A stretch of 64,000 nucleotides of DNA from Streptomyces sedi (GTDB lineage Bacteria; Actinomycetota; Actinomycetes; Streptomycetales; Streptomycetaceae). This document shows positions 34,368 through 42,661 of this stretch, one piece after another. The position numbers and the translations under genes were made by a program. A model generated the notes under the pieces. It saw only the letters and a list, made by a program, of their open reading frames with translations, was not told where the DNA came from and did not search any database. How positions within the stretch are numbered: position 1 is the first letter of the stretch; each line of letters begins with the position of its first letter. Location: NCBI RefSeq assembly GCF_006335015.1, contig NZ_VDGT01000011.1, forward strand, positions 1 to 64,000. Direction: 5' to 3'.

Positions 34368-35236
34368 TGGGCCAGAAGGTAAACCCGCACGGGTTCCGGC
34401 TCGGCGTCACGACCGACTTCAAGTCGCGCTGGTACGCCGACAAGCTGTACAAGGACTACGTCAAGGAAGACGTCGCGATCCGCAGGATGCTCACGCAGGG
34501 CATGGAGCGGGCCGGCATCTCCAAGGTGGAGATCGAGCGCACCCGTGACCGGGTCCGCGTCGACGTCCACACCGCCAGGCCCGGCATCGTGATCGGTCGC
34601 CGGGGCGCCGAGGCCGACCGCCTCCGGGGCAACCTGGAGAAGCTGACCGGCAAGCAGATCCAGTTCAACATCCTTGAGGTGAAGAACCCGGAGCTGGACG
34701 CCCAGCTGGTGGCCCAGGCCGTCGCGGAGCAGCTGTCCTCCCGCGTCTCCTTCCGTCGTGCGATGCGCAAGTCGATGCAGAGCACGATGAAGGCGGGCGC
34801 CAAGGGCATCAAGATCCAGTGTGGTGGCCGGCTCGGCGGGGCGGAGATGTCCCGTTCCGAGTTCTACCGCGAGGGTCGCGTCCCGCTGCACACGCTGCGC
34901 GCCAACGTGGACTACGGCTTCTTCGAGGCCCGTACCACCTTCGGCCGCATCGGCGTCAAGGTGTGGATCTACAAGGGCGACGTGAAGAACATCGCCGAGG
35001 TCCGCGCCGAGAACGCCGCCGCCCGGGCGGGCAACCGCCCCGCGCGCGGTGGTGGCGCCGGCGGTGACCGTCCGGCCCGTGGCCGTGGCGAGCGTGGAGG
35101 CCGTGGCCGCAGGCCGCAGCAGCAGAGCGCTCCCTCGACCGAGGCGCCGAAGTCCGAAGCCGCCCCGGCCGCTCCGGCCTCCGAGGGCGCCGGCGGCTCC
35201 ACCCAGTCGACCGGCTCCGCCGGAGGGGAGAGCTGA
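34367..35236 (+). CDS. rpsC: 30S ribosomal protein S3
   Basis: A 289-aa head protein at the mRNA entry site. It has a KH domain with GIVIGRRGAEADRLRG and a C-terminal domain with KGIKIQCGGRLGGAEM. From about residue 218 a long low-complexity tail follows: Arg/Gly-rich (PARGGGAGGDRPARGRGERG) then Ala/Pro/Ser-rich. Such tails occur in actinobacterial S3. rplP follows after 2 nt. Confidence 0.97.
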   Translation: MGQKVNPHGFRLGVTTDFKSRWYADKLYKDYVKEDVAIRRMLTQGMERAGISKVEIERTRDRVRVDVHTARPGIVIGRRGAEADRLRGNLEKLTGKQIQFNILEVKNPELDAQLVAQAVAEQLSSRVSFRRAMRKSMQSTMKAGAKGIKIQCGGRLGGAEMSRSEFYREGRVPLHTLRANVDYGFFEARTTFGRIGVKVWIYKGDVKNIAEVRAENAAARAGNRPARGGGAGGDRPARGRGERGGRGRRPQQQSAPSTEAPKSEAAPAAPASEGAGGSTQSTGSAGGES

Positions 35237-35238
35237 CC

Positions 35239-35658
35239 ATGCTGATCCCTCGCAAGGTCAAGTACCGCAAGCAGCACCACCCCAAGCGCAGCGGCGCCGC
35301 CAAGGGCGGCACCGAGGTCTCCTTCGGTGAGTACGGCATCCAGGCCGTCACCGGTGCGTACGTCACCAACCGGCAGATCGAGGCCGCTCGTATCTCGATG
35401 ACCCGGCACATCAAGCGTGGCGGCAAGGTGTGGATCAACATCTACCCGGACCGTCCGCTGACCAAGAAGCCGGCCGAGACCCGCATGGGTTCCGGTAAGG
35501 GCTCGCCCGAGTGGTGGGTGGCCAACGTCAAGCCCGGACGCGTGATGTTCGAGCTGTCGTTCCCGAACGAGAAGATTGCCCGTGAGGCGCTCACCCGCGC
35601 CGCGCACAAGCTTCCGATGAAGTGCCGGATCGTCCGGCGCGAGGCAGGTGAGGCGTGA
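35239..35658 (+). CDS. rplP: 50S ribosomal protein L16
   Basis: A 139-aa protein near the A-site tRNA. It begins MLIPRKVKYRKQHHPKR; TRHIKRGGKVWINIYPD and GSGKGSPEWWVA are conserved. Its stop overlaps the rpmC start by one base. Confidence 0.98.
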   Translation: MLIPRKVKYRKQHHPKRSGAAKGGTEVSFGEYGIQAVTGAYVTNRQIEAARISMTRHIKRGGKVWINIYPDRPLTKKPAETRMGSGKGSPEWWVANVKPGRVMFELSFPNEKIAREALTRAAHKLPMKCRIVRREAGEA

Positions 35659-35906
35659 TGGCAGCCGGTACCAAGACCTCCGAGCTGCGCGAGCTGAACA
35701 ACCAGGAGCTGGTTGAGAAGCTGCGCGAGGCGAAGGAGGAGCTGTTCAGGCTCCGCTTCCAGGCGGCCACCGGACAGTTGGAGAACAACAGCCGGCTGAA
35801 GGCCGTCCGCAAGGACATCGCCCGGGTCTACACCCTGATGCGCGAGCGCGAGCTGGGCATCGAGTCGGTGGAGCCGGTCGAGGCCGAGGCGGTGGAGAAC
35901 GCCTGA
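35658..35906 (+). CDS. rpmC: 50S ribosomal protein L29
   Basis: An 82-aa helical protein at the exit site. The ATG at 35658 was chosen over the GTG one codon earlier. ELRELNNQELVEKLREAKEE and GQLENNSRLKAVRKDIAR are typical. It has a short acidic C-terminal tail and overlaps rpsQ by one base. Confidence 0.95.
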   Translation: MAAGTKTSELRELNNQELVEKLREAKEELFRLRFQAATGQLENNSRLKAVRKDIARVYTLMRERELGIESVEPVEAEAVENA

Positions 35907-36190
35907 TGAGTGAGAAGACTGTGACTGAGACGACGACCGAGCGCGGCCGGCGGAAGACCCGCGAGGGCCTGGTGGTCAGCGACAAGATGGACAAGACCGT
36001 CGTCGTCGCTGTCGAGGACCGGGTCAAGCACGCCCTGTACGGCAAGATCATCCGCCGTACCAGCCGCCTGAAGGCCCACGACGAGCAGAATGCGGCTGGC
36101 GTTGGCGACCGCGTTCTTCTGATGGAGACCCGTCCGCTGTCCGCGACCAAGCGCTGGCGCGTCGTGGAGATTCTGGAGAAGGCGAAGTAA
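35906..36190 (+). CDS. rpsQ: 30S ribosomal protein S17
   Basis: A 94-aa primary 16S rRNA binder. RKTREGLVVSDKMDKTVVVA and ETRPLSATKRWRVVEIL are conserved. It is translationally coupled to rpmC and lies 3 nt before rplN. Confidence 0.98.
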   Translation: MSEKTVTETTTERGRRKTREGLVVSDKMDKTVVVAVEDRVKHALYGKIIRRTSRLKAHDEQNAAGVGDRVLLMETRPLSATKRWRVVEILEKAK

Positions 36191-36193
36191 CCC

Positions 36194-36562
36194 ATGATCC
36201 AGCAGGAGTCGCGACTGCGCGTCGCCGACAACACGGGTGCGAAGGAGATCCTCTGCATCCGCGTCCTCGGTGGCTCTGGACGCCGTTACGCGGGCATCGG
36301 TGACGTCATCGTCGCCACCGTCAAGGACGCGATCCCCGGTGGCAACGTGAAGAAGGGTGACGTCGTCAAGGCGGTCATCGTGCGCGCCGTCAAGGAGCGC
36401 CGCCGCCCGGACGGCTCGTACATCCGCTTCGACGAGAACGCCGCCGTCGTCCTCAAGAACGACGGTGACCCCCGGGGTACCCGCATCTTCGGCCCGGTCG
36501 GGCGTGAGCTGCGCGAGAAGAAGTTCATGAAGATCATCTCACTCGCCCCCGAGGTGCTGTAA
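36194..36562 (+). CDS. rplN: 50S ribosomal protein L14
   Basis: A 122-aa inter-subunit bridge protein. MIQQESRLRVADNTGAKE and IFGPVGRELREKKFMKIISL are the family signatures. rplX begins 3 nt later. Confidence 0.98.
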   Translation: MIQQESRLRVADNTGAKEILCIRVLGGSGRRYAGIGDVIVATVKDAIPGGNVKKGDVVKAVIVRAVKERRRPDGSYIRFDENAAVVLKNDGDPRGTRIFGPVGRELREKKFMKIISLAPEVL

Positions 36563-36565
36563 CCG

Positions 36566-36889
36566 ATGAAGATCAAGAAGGGCGACCTGGTTCAGGTCAT
36601 CACCGGCAAGGACAAGGGCAAGCAGGGCAAGGTCATCGTGGCCTTCCCGCGCGAGGACCGCGTCCTGGTCGAGGGTGTCAACCGGGTCAAGAAGCACACC
36701 AAGGCCGGTACGACCGCGCGTGGTTCCAAGACCGGTGGCATCATCACCACCGAGGCCCCCGTCCATGTCAGCAACGTGCAGCTGGTCGTGGAGCAGGACG
36801 GCAAGAAGGTCACCACCCGGGTCGGCTACCGGTTCGACGAGGACGGCACCAAGATCCGCGTCGCACGCCGGACCGGTGAGGACATCTGA
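36566..36889 (+). CDS. rplX: 50S ribosomal protein L24
   Basis: A 107-aa assembly-initiator protein with an N-terminal KOW motif (KKGDLVQVITGKDKGKQGKV). It overlaps the rplE start by one base (TGATG). Confidence 0.98.
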   Translation: MKIKKGDLVQVITGKDKGKQGKVIVAFPREDRVLVEGVNRVKKHTKAGTTARGSKTGGIITTEAPVHVSNVQLVVEQDGKKVTTRVGYRFDEDGTKIRVARRTGEDI

Positions 36890-37452
36890 TGACCACTGCC
36901 ACCAGCACCGCACCGCGTTTCAAGACGCGGTACCGCGAAGAGATCGTCGGCAAGCTGCGTGACGAGTACGCCTACGGCAACGTCATGCAGGTGCCGGGCC
37001 TGACCAAGATCGTGGTCAACATGGGTGTGGGCGACGCCGCCCGCGACTCCAAGCTGATCGAGGGCGCCGTGCGCGACCTCGCCACGATCACCGGCCAGAA
37101 GCCGACCGTGACCAAGGCCCGCAAGTCCATCGCGCAGTTCAAGCTGCGCGAGGGTCAGCCGATCGGCGCGCACGTGACGCTGCGCGGCGACCGGATGTGG
37201 GAGTTCCTCGACCGTCTGCTGTCGCTGGCGCTGCCGCGGATCCGTGACTTCCGCGGCCTGTCGCCGAAGCAGTTCGACGGGCGCGGCAACTACACCTTCG
37301 GCCTGACCGAGCAGGTCATGTTCCATGAGATCGACCCCGACCGCATCGACCGGGTTCGCGGCATGGACATCACCGTGGTCACCACGGCCCCGACCGATGA
37401 CGAGGGCCGCAGCCTGCTGCGTCACCTCGGATTCCCGTTCAAGGAAGCCTGA
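36889..37452 (+). CDS. rplE: 50S ribosomal protein L5
   Basis: A 187-aa 5S-rRNA binding protein. It contains NVMQVPGLTKIVVNMGVGD, a central RGLSPKQFDGRGNYTFGL and a C-terminal GRSLLRHLGFPF. rpsN follows after 43 nt. Confidence 0.98.
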   Translation: MTTATSTAPRFKTRYREEIVGKLRDEYAYGNVMQVPGLTKIVVNMGVGDAARDSKLIEGAVRDLATITGQKPTVTKARKSIAQFKLREGQPIGAHVTLRGDRMWEFLDRLLSLALPRIRDFRGLSPKQFDGRGNYTFGLTEQVMFHEIDPDRIDRVRGMDITVVTTAPTDDEGRSLLRHLGFPFKEA

Positions 37453-37495
37453 GGCGTCGCACGATGGCTGAGTATCGAAACAAGGAGGCGTAAGC

Positions 37496-37681
37496 GTGGC
37501 GAAGAAGGCTCTGATCGCCAAGGCCGCCCGCAAGCCCAAGTTCTCGGTGCGTGGGTACACCCGCTGCCAGCGCTGCGGCCGGCCGCACTCGGTGTACCGG
37601 AAGTTCGGCCTGTGCCGCGTGTGCCTGCGTGAGATGGCGCACCGTGGCGAGCTGCCGGGCGTCACCAAGAGTTCCTGGTAA
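37496..37681 (+). CDS. rpsN: 30S ribosomal protein S14, zinc (type Z) form
   Basis: A 61-aa S14 of the zinc-binding type: Cys24-X2-Cys27 and Cys40-X2-Cys43 form the ribbon. The GTG start at 37496 follows AAGGAGG. Streptomycetes usually keep a second, zinc-free S14 elsewhere, used under zinc starvation. Confidence 0.97.
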   Translation: MAKKALIAKAARKPKFSVRGYTRCQRCGRPHSVYRKFGLCRVCLREMAHRGELPGVTKSSW

Positions 37682-37766
37682 CAACGACTACGCCGTAGGT
37701 CCGGCAGGCTCCCCGCATCCCGGGGAGCCTGCGGAAACCCCGGCGAGAGAGGCCCAAGGCCGTTTC

Positions 37767-38165
37767 ATGACCATGACCGACCCGATCGCAGACATGTTGA
37801 CCCGTCTGCGTAACGCGAACTCGGCTTATCACGACACCGTGGTGATGCCGCACAGCAAGCTGAAGTCGCACATCGCGGAGATCCTCCAGCAGGAGGGCTA
37901 CATCACCGGCTGGAAGACCGAGGACGCCCAGGTGGGCACCAGCCTCGTTCTGGAGCTGAAGTACGGCCCGAACCGCGAGCGTTCGATCGCTGGCATCAAG
38001 CGCATCTCCAAGCCGGGGCTGCGGGTCTACGCCAAGTCGACCGCGCTCCCGCGCGTGCTTGGCGGCCTGGGCGTGGCGATCATCTCCACGTCGAACGGCC
38101 TGCTGACCGACAGGCAGGCTCAGAAGAAGAACGTGGGCGGGGAAGTCCTCGCCTACGTCTGGTGA
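37767..38165 (+). CDS. rpsH: 30S ribosomal protein S8
   Basis: A 132-aa rRNA binder. The ATG at 37767 (MTMTDPIADMLTRLRNAN) gives the genus-standard length; an alternative ATG lies 6 nt later. The C-terminal GGEVLAYVW is the family end. It follows rpsN after 85 nt that include a small hairpin (CTCCCCG/CGGGGAG). Confidence 0.97.
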   Translation: MTMTDPIADMLTRLRNANSAYHDTVVMPHSKLKSHIAEILQQEGYITGWKTEDAQVGTSLVLELKYGPNRERSIAGIKRISKPGLRVYAKSTALPRVLGGLGVAIISTSNGLLTDRQAQKKNVGGEVLAYVW

Positions 38166-38187
38166 CGGAAGGGAACGGAGGACAGCC

Positions 38188-38727
38188 ATGTCACGTATTG
38201 GCAAGATGCCCATCCAGATTCCCGCCGGCGTGGACGTCACCATCGATGGCGCCACGGTCGCGGTGAAGGGCCCCAAGGGCAACCTGTCGCAGGCCATCGC
38301 CGCGCCGATCGAGGTGGTCAAGGGCGAGGACGGCCAGATCGTCGTCTCCCGGCCCAACGACGAGAACCGCAATCGCGCGCTGCACGGCCTCTCGCGCACC
38401 CTGGTGGCCAACATGGTCACCGGTGTGACCGAGGGATACGTCAAGAAGCTCGAAATCAGCGGCGTTGGCTACCGCGTCCAGGCGAAGGGCTCCAACCTGG
38501 AGTTCTCGCTCGGCTACAGCCACCCGATCCTGGTGGAGCCCCCGGAGGGAATCGCCTTCAAGGTCGAGTCGCCCACCCGCTTCAGCGTCGAGGGCATCGA
38601 CAAGCAGAAGGTCGGCGAGGTCGCGGCGAAGATCCGCAAGCTGCGGAAGCCCGACCCGTACAAGGCCAAGGGCGTGAAGTACGAGGGCGAAGTCATCCGC
38701 CGCAAGGTCGGAAAGGCTGGTAAGTAG
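38188..38727 (+). CDS. rplF: 50S ribosomal protein L6
   Basis: A 179-aa protein at the base of the stalk. MSRIGKMPIQIPAGVDV and KIRKLRKPDPYKAKGVKYEG are conserved. rplR follows after 2 nt. Confidence 0.98.
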   Translation: MSRIGKMPIQIPAGVDVTIDGATVAVKGPKGNLSQAIAAPIEVVKGEDGQIVVSRPNDENRNRALHGLSRTLVANMVTGVTEGYVKKLEISGVGYRVQAKGSNLEFSLGYSHPILVEPPEGIAFKVESPTRFSVEGIDKQKVGEVAAKIRKLRKPDPYKAKGVKYEGEVIRRKVGKAGK

Positions 38728-38729
38728 CC

Positions 38730-39113
38730 ATGGCATACGGTGTCAAGATCGCCAAGGGCGACGCCCGCAAGCGGGTGGCGACCAAGCGGCGGCACATCCG
38801 CATCCGCAAGAAGATCTCGGGCACGCCCGAGCGTCCGCGTCTGGTGGTGACCCGGTCCAACCGCCACATGGTGGCGCAGATCGTGGACGACGCCGCCGGT
38901 CACACGGTCGCCTCGGCCTCGTCGCTCGACGTCTCCATCCGTGGCGTCGACGGCGCCAAGAGCGACAAGGCCAAGCAGGTCGGCGCCCTGGTCGCCGAGC
39001 GGGCCAAGGCCGCGGGTGTGGAGAGCGTCGTGTTCGACCGCGGTGGCAACAAGTACGCCGGCCGGGTGGCCGCGTTGGCCGATGCCGCCCGCGAGGCCGG
39101 GCTCAAGTTCTGA
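38730..39113 (+). CDS. rplR: 50S ribosomal protein L18
   Basis: A 127-aa 5S-rRNA binding protein with a basic N-terminus, GTPERPRLVVTRSNRHMVAQ and the C-terminal FDRGGNKYAGRVAALADAAR. rpsE follows after 37 nt. Confidence 0.98.
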   Translation: MAYGVKIAKGDARKRVATKRRHIRIRKKISGTPERPRLVVTRSNRHMVAQIVDDAAGHTVASASSLDVSIRGVDGAKSDKAKQVGALVAERAKAAGVESVVFDRGGNKYAGRVAALADAAREAGLKF

Positions 39114-39150
39114 GCCGGTCCCGTCCGAAGATTCGAGAGAGGTAATTCCA

Positions 39151-39750
39151 ATGGCTGGACCCCAGCGTCGCGGTGGCGGCGCCGGTGGCGAGCGGCGGGA
39201 TCGTAAGGGTCGGGACGGTGGCTCGTCCGCCGAGAAGACCGCGTACGTCGAGCGCGTCGTCGCGATCAACCGCGTCGCCAAGGTAGTTCAGGGTGGTCGC
39301 CGCTTCAGCTTCACCGCGTTGGTCGTGGTGGGCGACGGCGACGGCACCGTCGGTGTCGGCTACGGCAAGGCCAAGGAGGTGCCGGCCGCCATCGCCAAGG
39401 GCGTGGAGGCCGCGAAGAAGCACTTCTTCAAGGTCCCCCGCATCCAGGGCACGATTCCCCACCCGATCAAGGGTGAGGAGGCGGCCGGGATGGTGCTGCT
39501 CAAGCCGGCTTCGCCCGGTACCGGTGTGATCGCCGGTGGCCCGGTGCGCGCCGTGTTGGAGTGCGCGGGCATCCACGACGTGCTCAGCAAGTCGCTCGGC
39601 TCGTCGAACCCGATCAACATCGTGCACGCCACGGTGGCCGCGCTTCAGGGCCTCCAGCGTCCCGAGGAGATCGCGGCCCGCCGCGGTCTGCCCCTCGAAG
39701 ACGTGGCGCCGGCCGCCCTGCTGCGTGCCCGCGCCGGGGTGGGTGCGTGA
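39151..39750 (+). CDS. rpsE: 30S ribosomal protein S5
   Basis: A 199-aa accuracy protein at the mRNA entry. The ATG at 39151 (MAGPQRRGGG) follows GAGAGAGG. The spectinomycin-site loop reads RVAKVVQGGRRF: residue 47, equivalent to Lys26 of E. coli, is Gln (CAG at 39289-39291), where Lys is found in the actinobacterial and E. coli proteins I recall. The flanking codons GTA GTT are unusual for this gene. The rest, including GYGKAKEVPAAI and PASPGTGVIAGG, is standard. Its stop overlaps rpmD by one base. Confidence 0.98.
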   Translation: MAGPQRRGGGAGGERRDRKGRDGGSSAEKTAYVERVVAINRVAKVVQGGRRFSFTALVVVGDGDGTVGVGYGKAKEVPAAIAKGVEAAKKHFFKVPRIQGTIPHPIKGEEAAGMVLLKPASPGTGVIAGGPVRAVLECAGIHDVLSKSLGSSNPINIVHATVAALQGLQRPEEIAARRGLPLEDVAPAALLRARAGVGA

Positions 39751-39932
39751 TGGCGCAGCTGAAGATCACCCAGGTCAGGTCCCGCATCGGGACCAAGCAG
39801 AACCACCGCGAGACGCTGCGCTCCCTCGGGCTGCGGCGGATCAACGACGTGGTGGTCAAGGAGGACCGGCCGGAGATCCGTGGCATGGCCAAGACCGTGC
39901 GGCATCTGGTGTCGGTCGAGGAGGTGGACTGA
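39750..39932 (+). CDS. rpmD: 50S ribosomal protein L30
   Basis: A 60-aa protein: MAQLKITQVRSRIGTKQNHR, LGLRRINDVVV, and a C-terminal MAKTVRHLVSVEE are typical. Coupled to rpsE and rplO by minimal spacing. Confidence 0.97.
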   Translation: MAQLKITQVRSRIGTKQNHRETLRSLGLRRINDVVVKEDRPEIRGMAKTVRHLVSVEEVD

Positions 39933-39933
39933 G

Positions 39934-40410
39934 ATGGCGGACCTCGCCAAGGGAAACGCGTCGGACAGCCCGCTGAAGCTGCACGACCTCAGGCCGGCCC
40001 CCGGTGCCAAGAAGTCCAAGGTCCGTGTGGGTCGTGGTGAGGCGTCGAAGGGCAAGACCGCGGGTCGCGGCACCAAGGGCACCAAGGCCCGTTACCAGGT
40101 GCGTGTCGGCTTCGAGGGTGGGCAACTCCCGCTGATCCAGCGGCTGCCCAAGCTCAAGGGCTTCAAGAACCCCGCCCACAAGAACTTCCAGGTCGTCAAC
40201 GTCGAGCGCCTGGCCTCCCTCTTCCCTGAGGGTGGCGAGGTGACCAAGGCGGACCTGGTCGCCAAGGGCGCGGTGCGCAAGAACGAGCTCGTGAAGGTGC
40301 TGGGCAGCGGCGAGATCTCGGTGGCGCTGACGGTGACGGTTGACGCCGTCTCCGCCTCCGCCAAGGAGAAGATCGTCGCGGCCGGTGGCTCCGTGACCGA
40401 GTTGTCCTGA
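39934..40410 (+). CDS. rplO: 50S ribosomal protein L15
   Basis: A 158-aa assembly protein. The ATG at 39934 (MADLAKGNASDSPLKLHDL) lies one base after the rpmD stop. The Gly/Lys-rich N-terminal RVGRGEASKGKTAGRGTKG and FEGGQLPLIQRLPKLKGF are conserved. A strong hairpin follows. Confidence 0.97.
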   Translation: MADLAKGNASDSPLKLHDLRPAPGAKKSKVRVGRGEASKGKTAGRGTKGTKARYQVRVGFEGGQLPLIQRLPKLKGFKNPAHKNFQVVNVERLASLFPEGGEVTKADLVAKGAVRKNELVKVLGSGEISVALTVTVDAVSASAKEKIVAAGGSVTELS

Positions 40411-40441
40411 AAGCCGGTGGAACATCGGTTGGTTAGCTGAG

Positions 40442-40477
40442 TGACCGGGGATGCCTGTCAGCGGGCATCCCCGGTCA
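40442..40477 (+). terminator. Terminator between rplO and secY
   Basis: A 14-bp perfect stem (TGACCGGGGATGCC with its complement ending CCCCGGTCA) and an 8-nt loop, 31 nt after rplO. It closes the ribosomal part of the spc operon. Confidence 0.85.
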
Positions 40478-40481
40478 GTCG

Positions 40482-40510
40482 TTCCGGCCGGGCCCATCCG
40501 CCGGTAAGGT
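40482..40510 (+). promoter_or_regulatory. Putative secY promoter
   Basis: TTCCGG, a 17-nt spacer and TAAGGT, directly after the terminator and about 100 nt before secY. The -35 match is weak. Confidence 0.4.
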
Positions 40511-40607
40511 GGCGGTCGTTGTGTCGCCGCCTGACCTGAACTGTCATATCCGTTGGACTTCAAAACCCTAACCTCCCGCGTGGCCGCAGGGGGGTGCAGG
40601 AGGAGCC

Positions 40608-41930
40608 GTGCTCACCGCGTTCGCCCGGGCGTTCCAAACGCCTGATCTGCGTAAAAAGCTGCTCTTCACCCTGGGCATCGTCGTGGTGTTCCGGCTGGGC
40701 CAGCACGTGCCAGTGCCAGGGGTCAGCTTTCAGAACGTCGATCAATGTGTGAAAGAGGCCGAAGCGGGCGCCGGCTCAGGGCTGTTCGGCCTCGTCAACA
40801 TGTTCAGCGGCGGTGCGCTGCTGCAACTCACCGTCTTCGCCCTGGGGATCATGCCGTACATCACGGCGAGCATCATCCTCCAGCTGTTGGTGGTGGTCAT
40901 CCCGCGGCTTGAGGCCCTGAAGAAGGAGGGCCAGTCCGGGCAGGCGAAGATCACCCAGTACACCCGGTATCTGACGATCGCCCTCGCGGTGCTCCAGGCC
41001 ACCGGCCTGGTCGCGACGGCGCGCAGTGGCACCCTGTTCCCGCAGTGCACGGTGGCCAACGACATCATCCCCGACGACTCGATCTTCACCACGCTGGTGA
41101 TGGTCGTCGCGCTGACCTCGGCCACCGCCCTCATCATGTGGATGGGCGAGCTGATCACCGACCGGGGCATCGGCAACGGCATGTCCATGCTGATGTTCGT
41201 CTCGATCGCCGCGGGCTTCCCCGCCTCGCTGTGGCAGATCAAGCAGCAGGGCAGCCTGGCCGGTGGCTGGATCGAGTTCGGCACCGTGGTCGCGTGCGGT
41301 CTGGCCATGGTGGGCCTGGTCGTCTTCGTCGAGCTGGCCCAGCGCCGCATCCCGGTGCAGTACGCCAAGCGCATGATCGGTCGCCGCTCGTACGGCGGCA
41401 CCTCGACCTACATCCCGCTCAAGGTGAACCAGGCCGGCGTGATCCCCGTGATCTTCGCCTCGTCGCTGCTCTACATCCCGCAACTGCTCGTGCAGTTCGC
41501 CGGCAACGACTCCGGTGGCTGGACGGACTGGGTGGAGCGGTACTTCGCCGGCGGTAGCCACCCGTACTACATCATCACCTACTTCCTGCTGATCGTCTTC
41601 TTCGCCTTCTTCTACGTGGCCATCACCTTCAACCCTGAAGACGTGGCCGAGAACATGAAGAAGTATGGTGGTTTCATCCCGGGTATTCGGGCGGGCCGGC
41701 CTACGGTCGAATATCTGAGCTATGTGCTGAACAGGATCACCTGGCCTGGTTCGCTGTACCTCGGCCTGATCGCCCTGGTGCCCACGTTGGCTCTGATCAT
41801 GTTCGACGCCCAGCAGGACTTCCCGTTCGGCGGCACCTCGATCCTGATCATCGTGGGTGTCGGCCTGGAGACCGTTCGTCAGATCGAGAGCCAGCTCCAC
41901 CAGCGAAATTACGAAGGGTTCCTCCGCTGA
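40608..41930 (+). CDS. secY: Preprotein translocase subunit SecY
   Basis: The 440-aa central channel of the Sec system, with 10 membrane helices. It shows VFRLGQHVPVPGV, the plug-region MFSGGALLQLTVFALGIMPY and GNGMSMLMF. The cytosolic loops with GRRSYGGTSTYIPLKVNQAG bind ribosome and SecA. The GTG start at 40608 follows GCAGGAGGAG. Its stop overlaps the adk start (TGATG). Confidence 0.97.
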   Translation: MLTAFARAFQTPDLRKKLLFTLGIVVVFRLGQHVPVPGVSFQNVDQCVKEAEAGAGSGLFGLVNMFSGGALLQLTVFALGIMPYITASIILQLLVVVIPRLEALKKEGQSGQAKITQYTRYLTIALAVLQATGLVATARSGTLFPQCTVANDIIPDDSIFTTLVMVVALTSATALIMWMGELITDRGIGNGMSMLMFVSIAAGFPASLWQIKQQGSLAGGWIEFGTVVACGLAMVGLVVFVELAQRRIPVQYAKRMIGRRSYGGTSTYIPLKVNQAGVIPVIFASSLLYIPQLLVQFAGNDSGGWTDWVERYFAGGSHPYYIITYFLLIVFFAFFYVAITFNPEDVAENMKKYGGFIPGIRAGRPTVEYLSYVLNRITWPGSLYLGLIALVPTLALIMFDAQQDFPFGGTSILIIVGVGLETVRQIESQLHQRNYEGFLR

Positions 41931-42583
41931 TGCGCATCGTCCTCGTCGGTCCGCCGGGCGCGGGCAAGGGTACTCAGGCCGCACTCCTGGCCGAGCAGCT
42001 CTCCATCCCGCACATCTCCACCGGCAATCTCTTCCGGGCCAACATCAGCGAGGGCACCGAGCTGGGGCAGCGGGTCGAGTCCATCCTCCGCGAGGGTGGG
42101 CTCGTCCCCGACGAGCTGACCATCGCCATGGCCGCGGATCGGATGGCGCAGGAGGACGCCCAGGCGGGCTTCCTGCTGGACGGCTTCCCGCGGAACATCG
42201 GCCAGGCGAAGGCGCTCGACGCCTCCCTGGCCGAGGCCGGGCAGAAGCTCGACGCCGTGCTGGACCTTGAGGTCCCCGAGGACGAGGTGGTCAAGCGGAT
42301 CGCCGGCCGCCGGATGTGCCGTCGGGACAGTGCCCACGTCTTCCACGTGGAGTACAACCCGCCGCGCGCGGAGGGCGTCTGCGACATCTGTGGCGGCGAG
42401 CTGTACCAGCGGGACGACGACCAGGCGGAGACGGTCCGCAAGCGGCTCGCGGTCTACCACGAGGAGACCGAGCCGATCATCGACTACTACCGTGCGCAGG
42501 GCCTGGTCTCCACGATCTCGGCCCTCGCCCCGGTGCCCGAGGTGACCAGGCGGGCCCTGGCGGTTCTGCCCGGCCTCGGCTGA
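41930..42583 (+). CDS. adk: Adenylate kinase
   Basis: A 217-aa nucleotide kinase (ATP + AMP = 2 ADP). The P-loop is GPPGAGKGTQ at the N-terminus, DGFPRN binds AMP, and the long LID (about 125-165) carries Cys...Asp and Cys-X2-Cys, a variant zinc-type LID. It is coupled to secY, a common arrangement. Confidence 0.97.
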   Translation: MRIVLVGPPGAGKGTQAALLAEQLSIPHISTGNLFRANISEGTELGQRVESILREGGLVPDELTIAMAADRMAQEDAQAGFLLDGFPRNIGQAKALDASLAEAGQKLDAVLDLEVPEDEVVKRIAGRRMCRRDSAHVFHVEYNPPRAEGVCDICGGELYQRDDDQAETVRKRLAVYHEETEPIIDYYRAQGLVSTISALAPVPEVTRRALAVLPGLG

Positions 42584-42661
42584 GTCGACGCCGCTGGTGA
42601 CCGCCGGCCAGGGGGCCGGCTGACGGCCGGCCCGAGGCCGGCGTGGGAAAGGAACCTTCCG

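Noticed and set aside
42584..42661. Terminator between adk and map
   Set aside because: Several overlapping GGCCGGC palindromes but no single dominant stem; not called.
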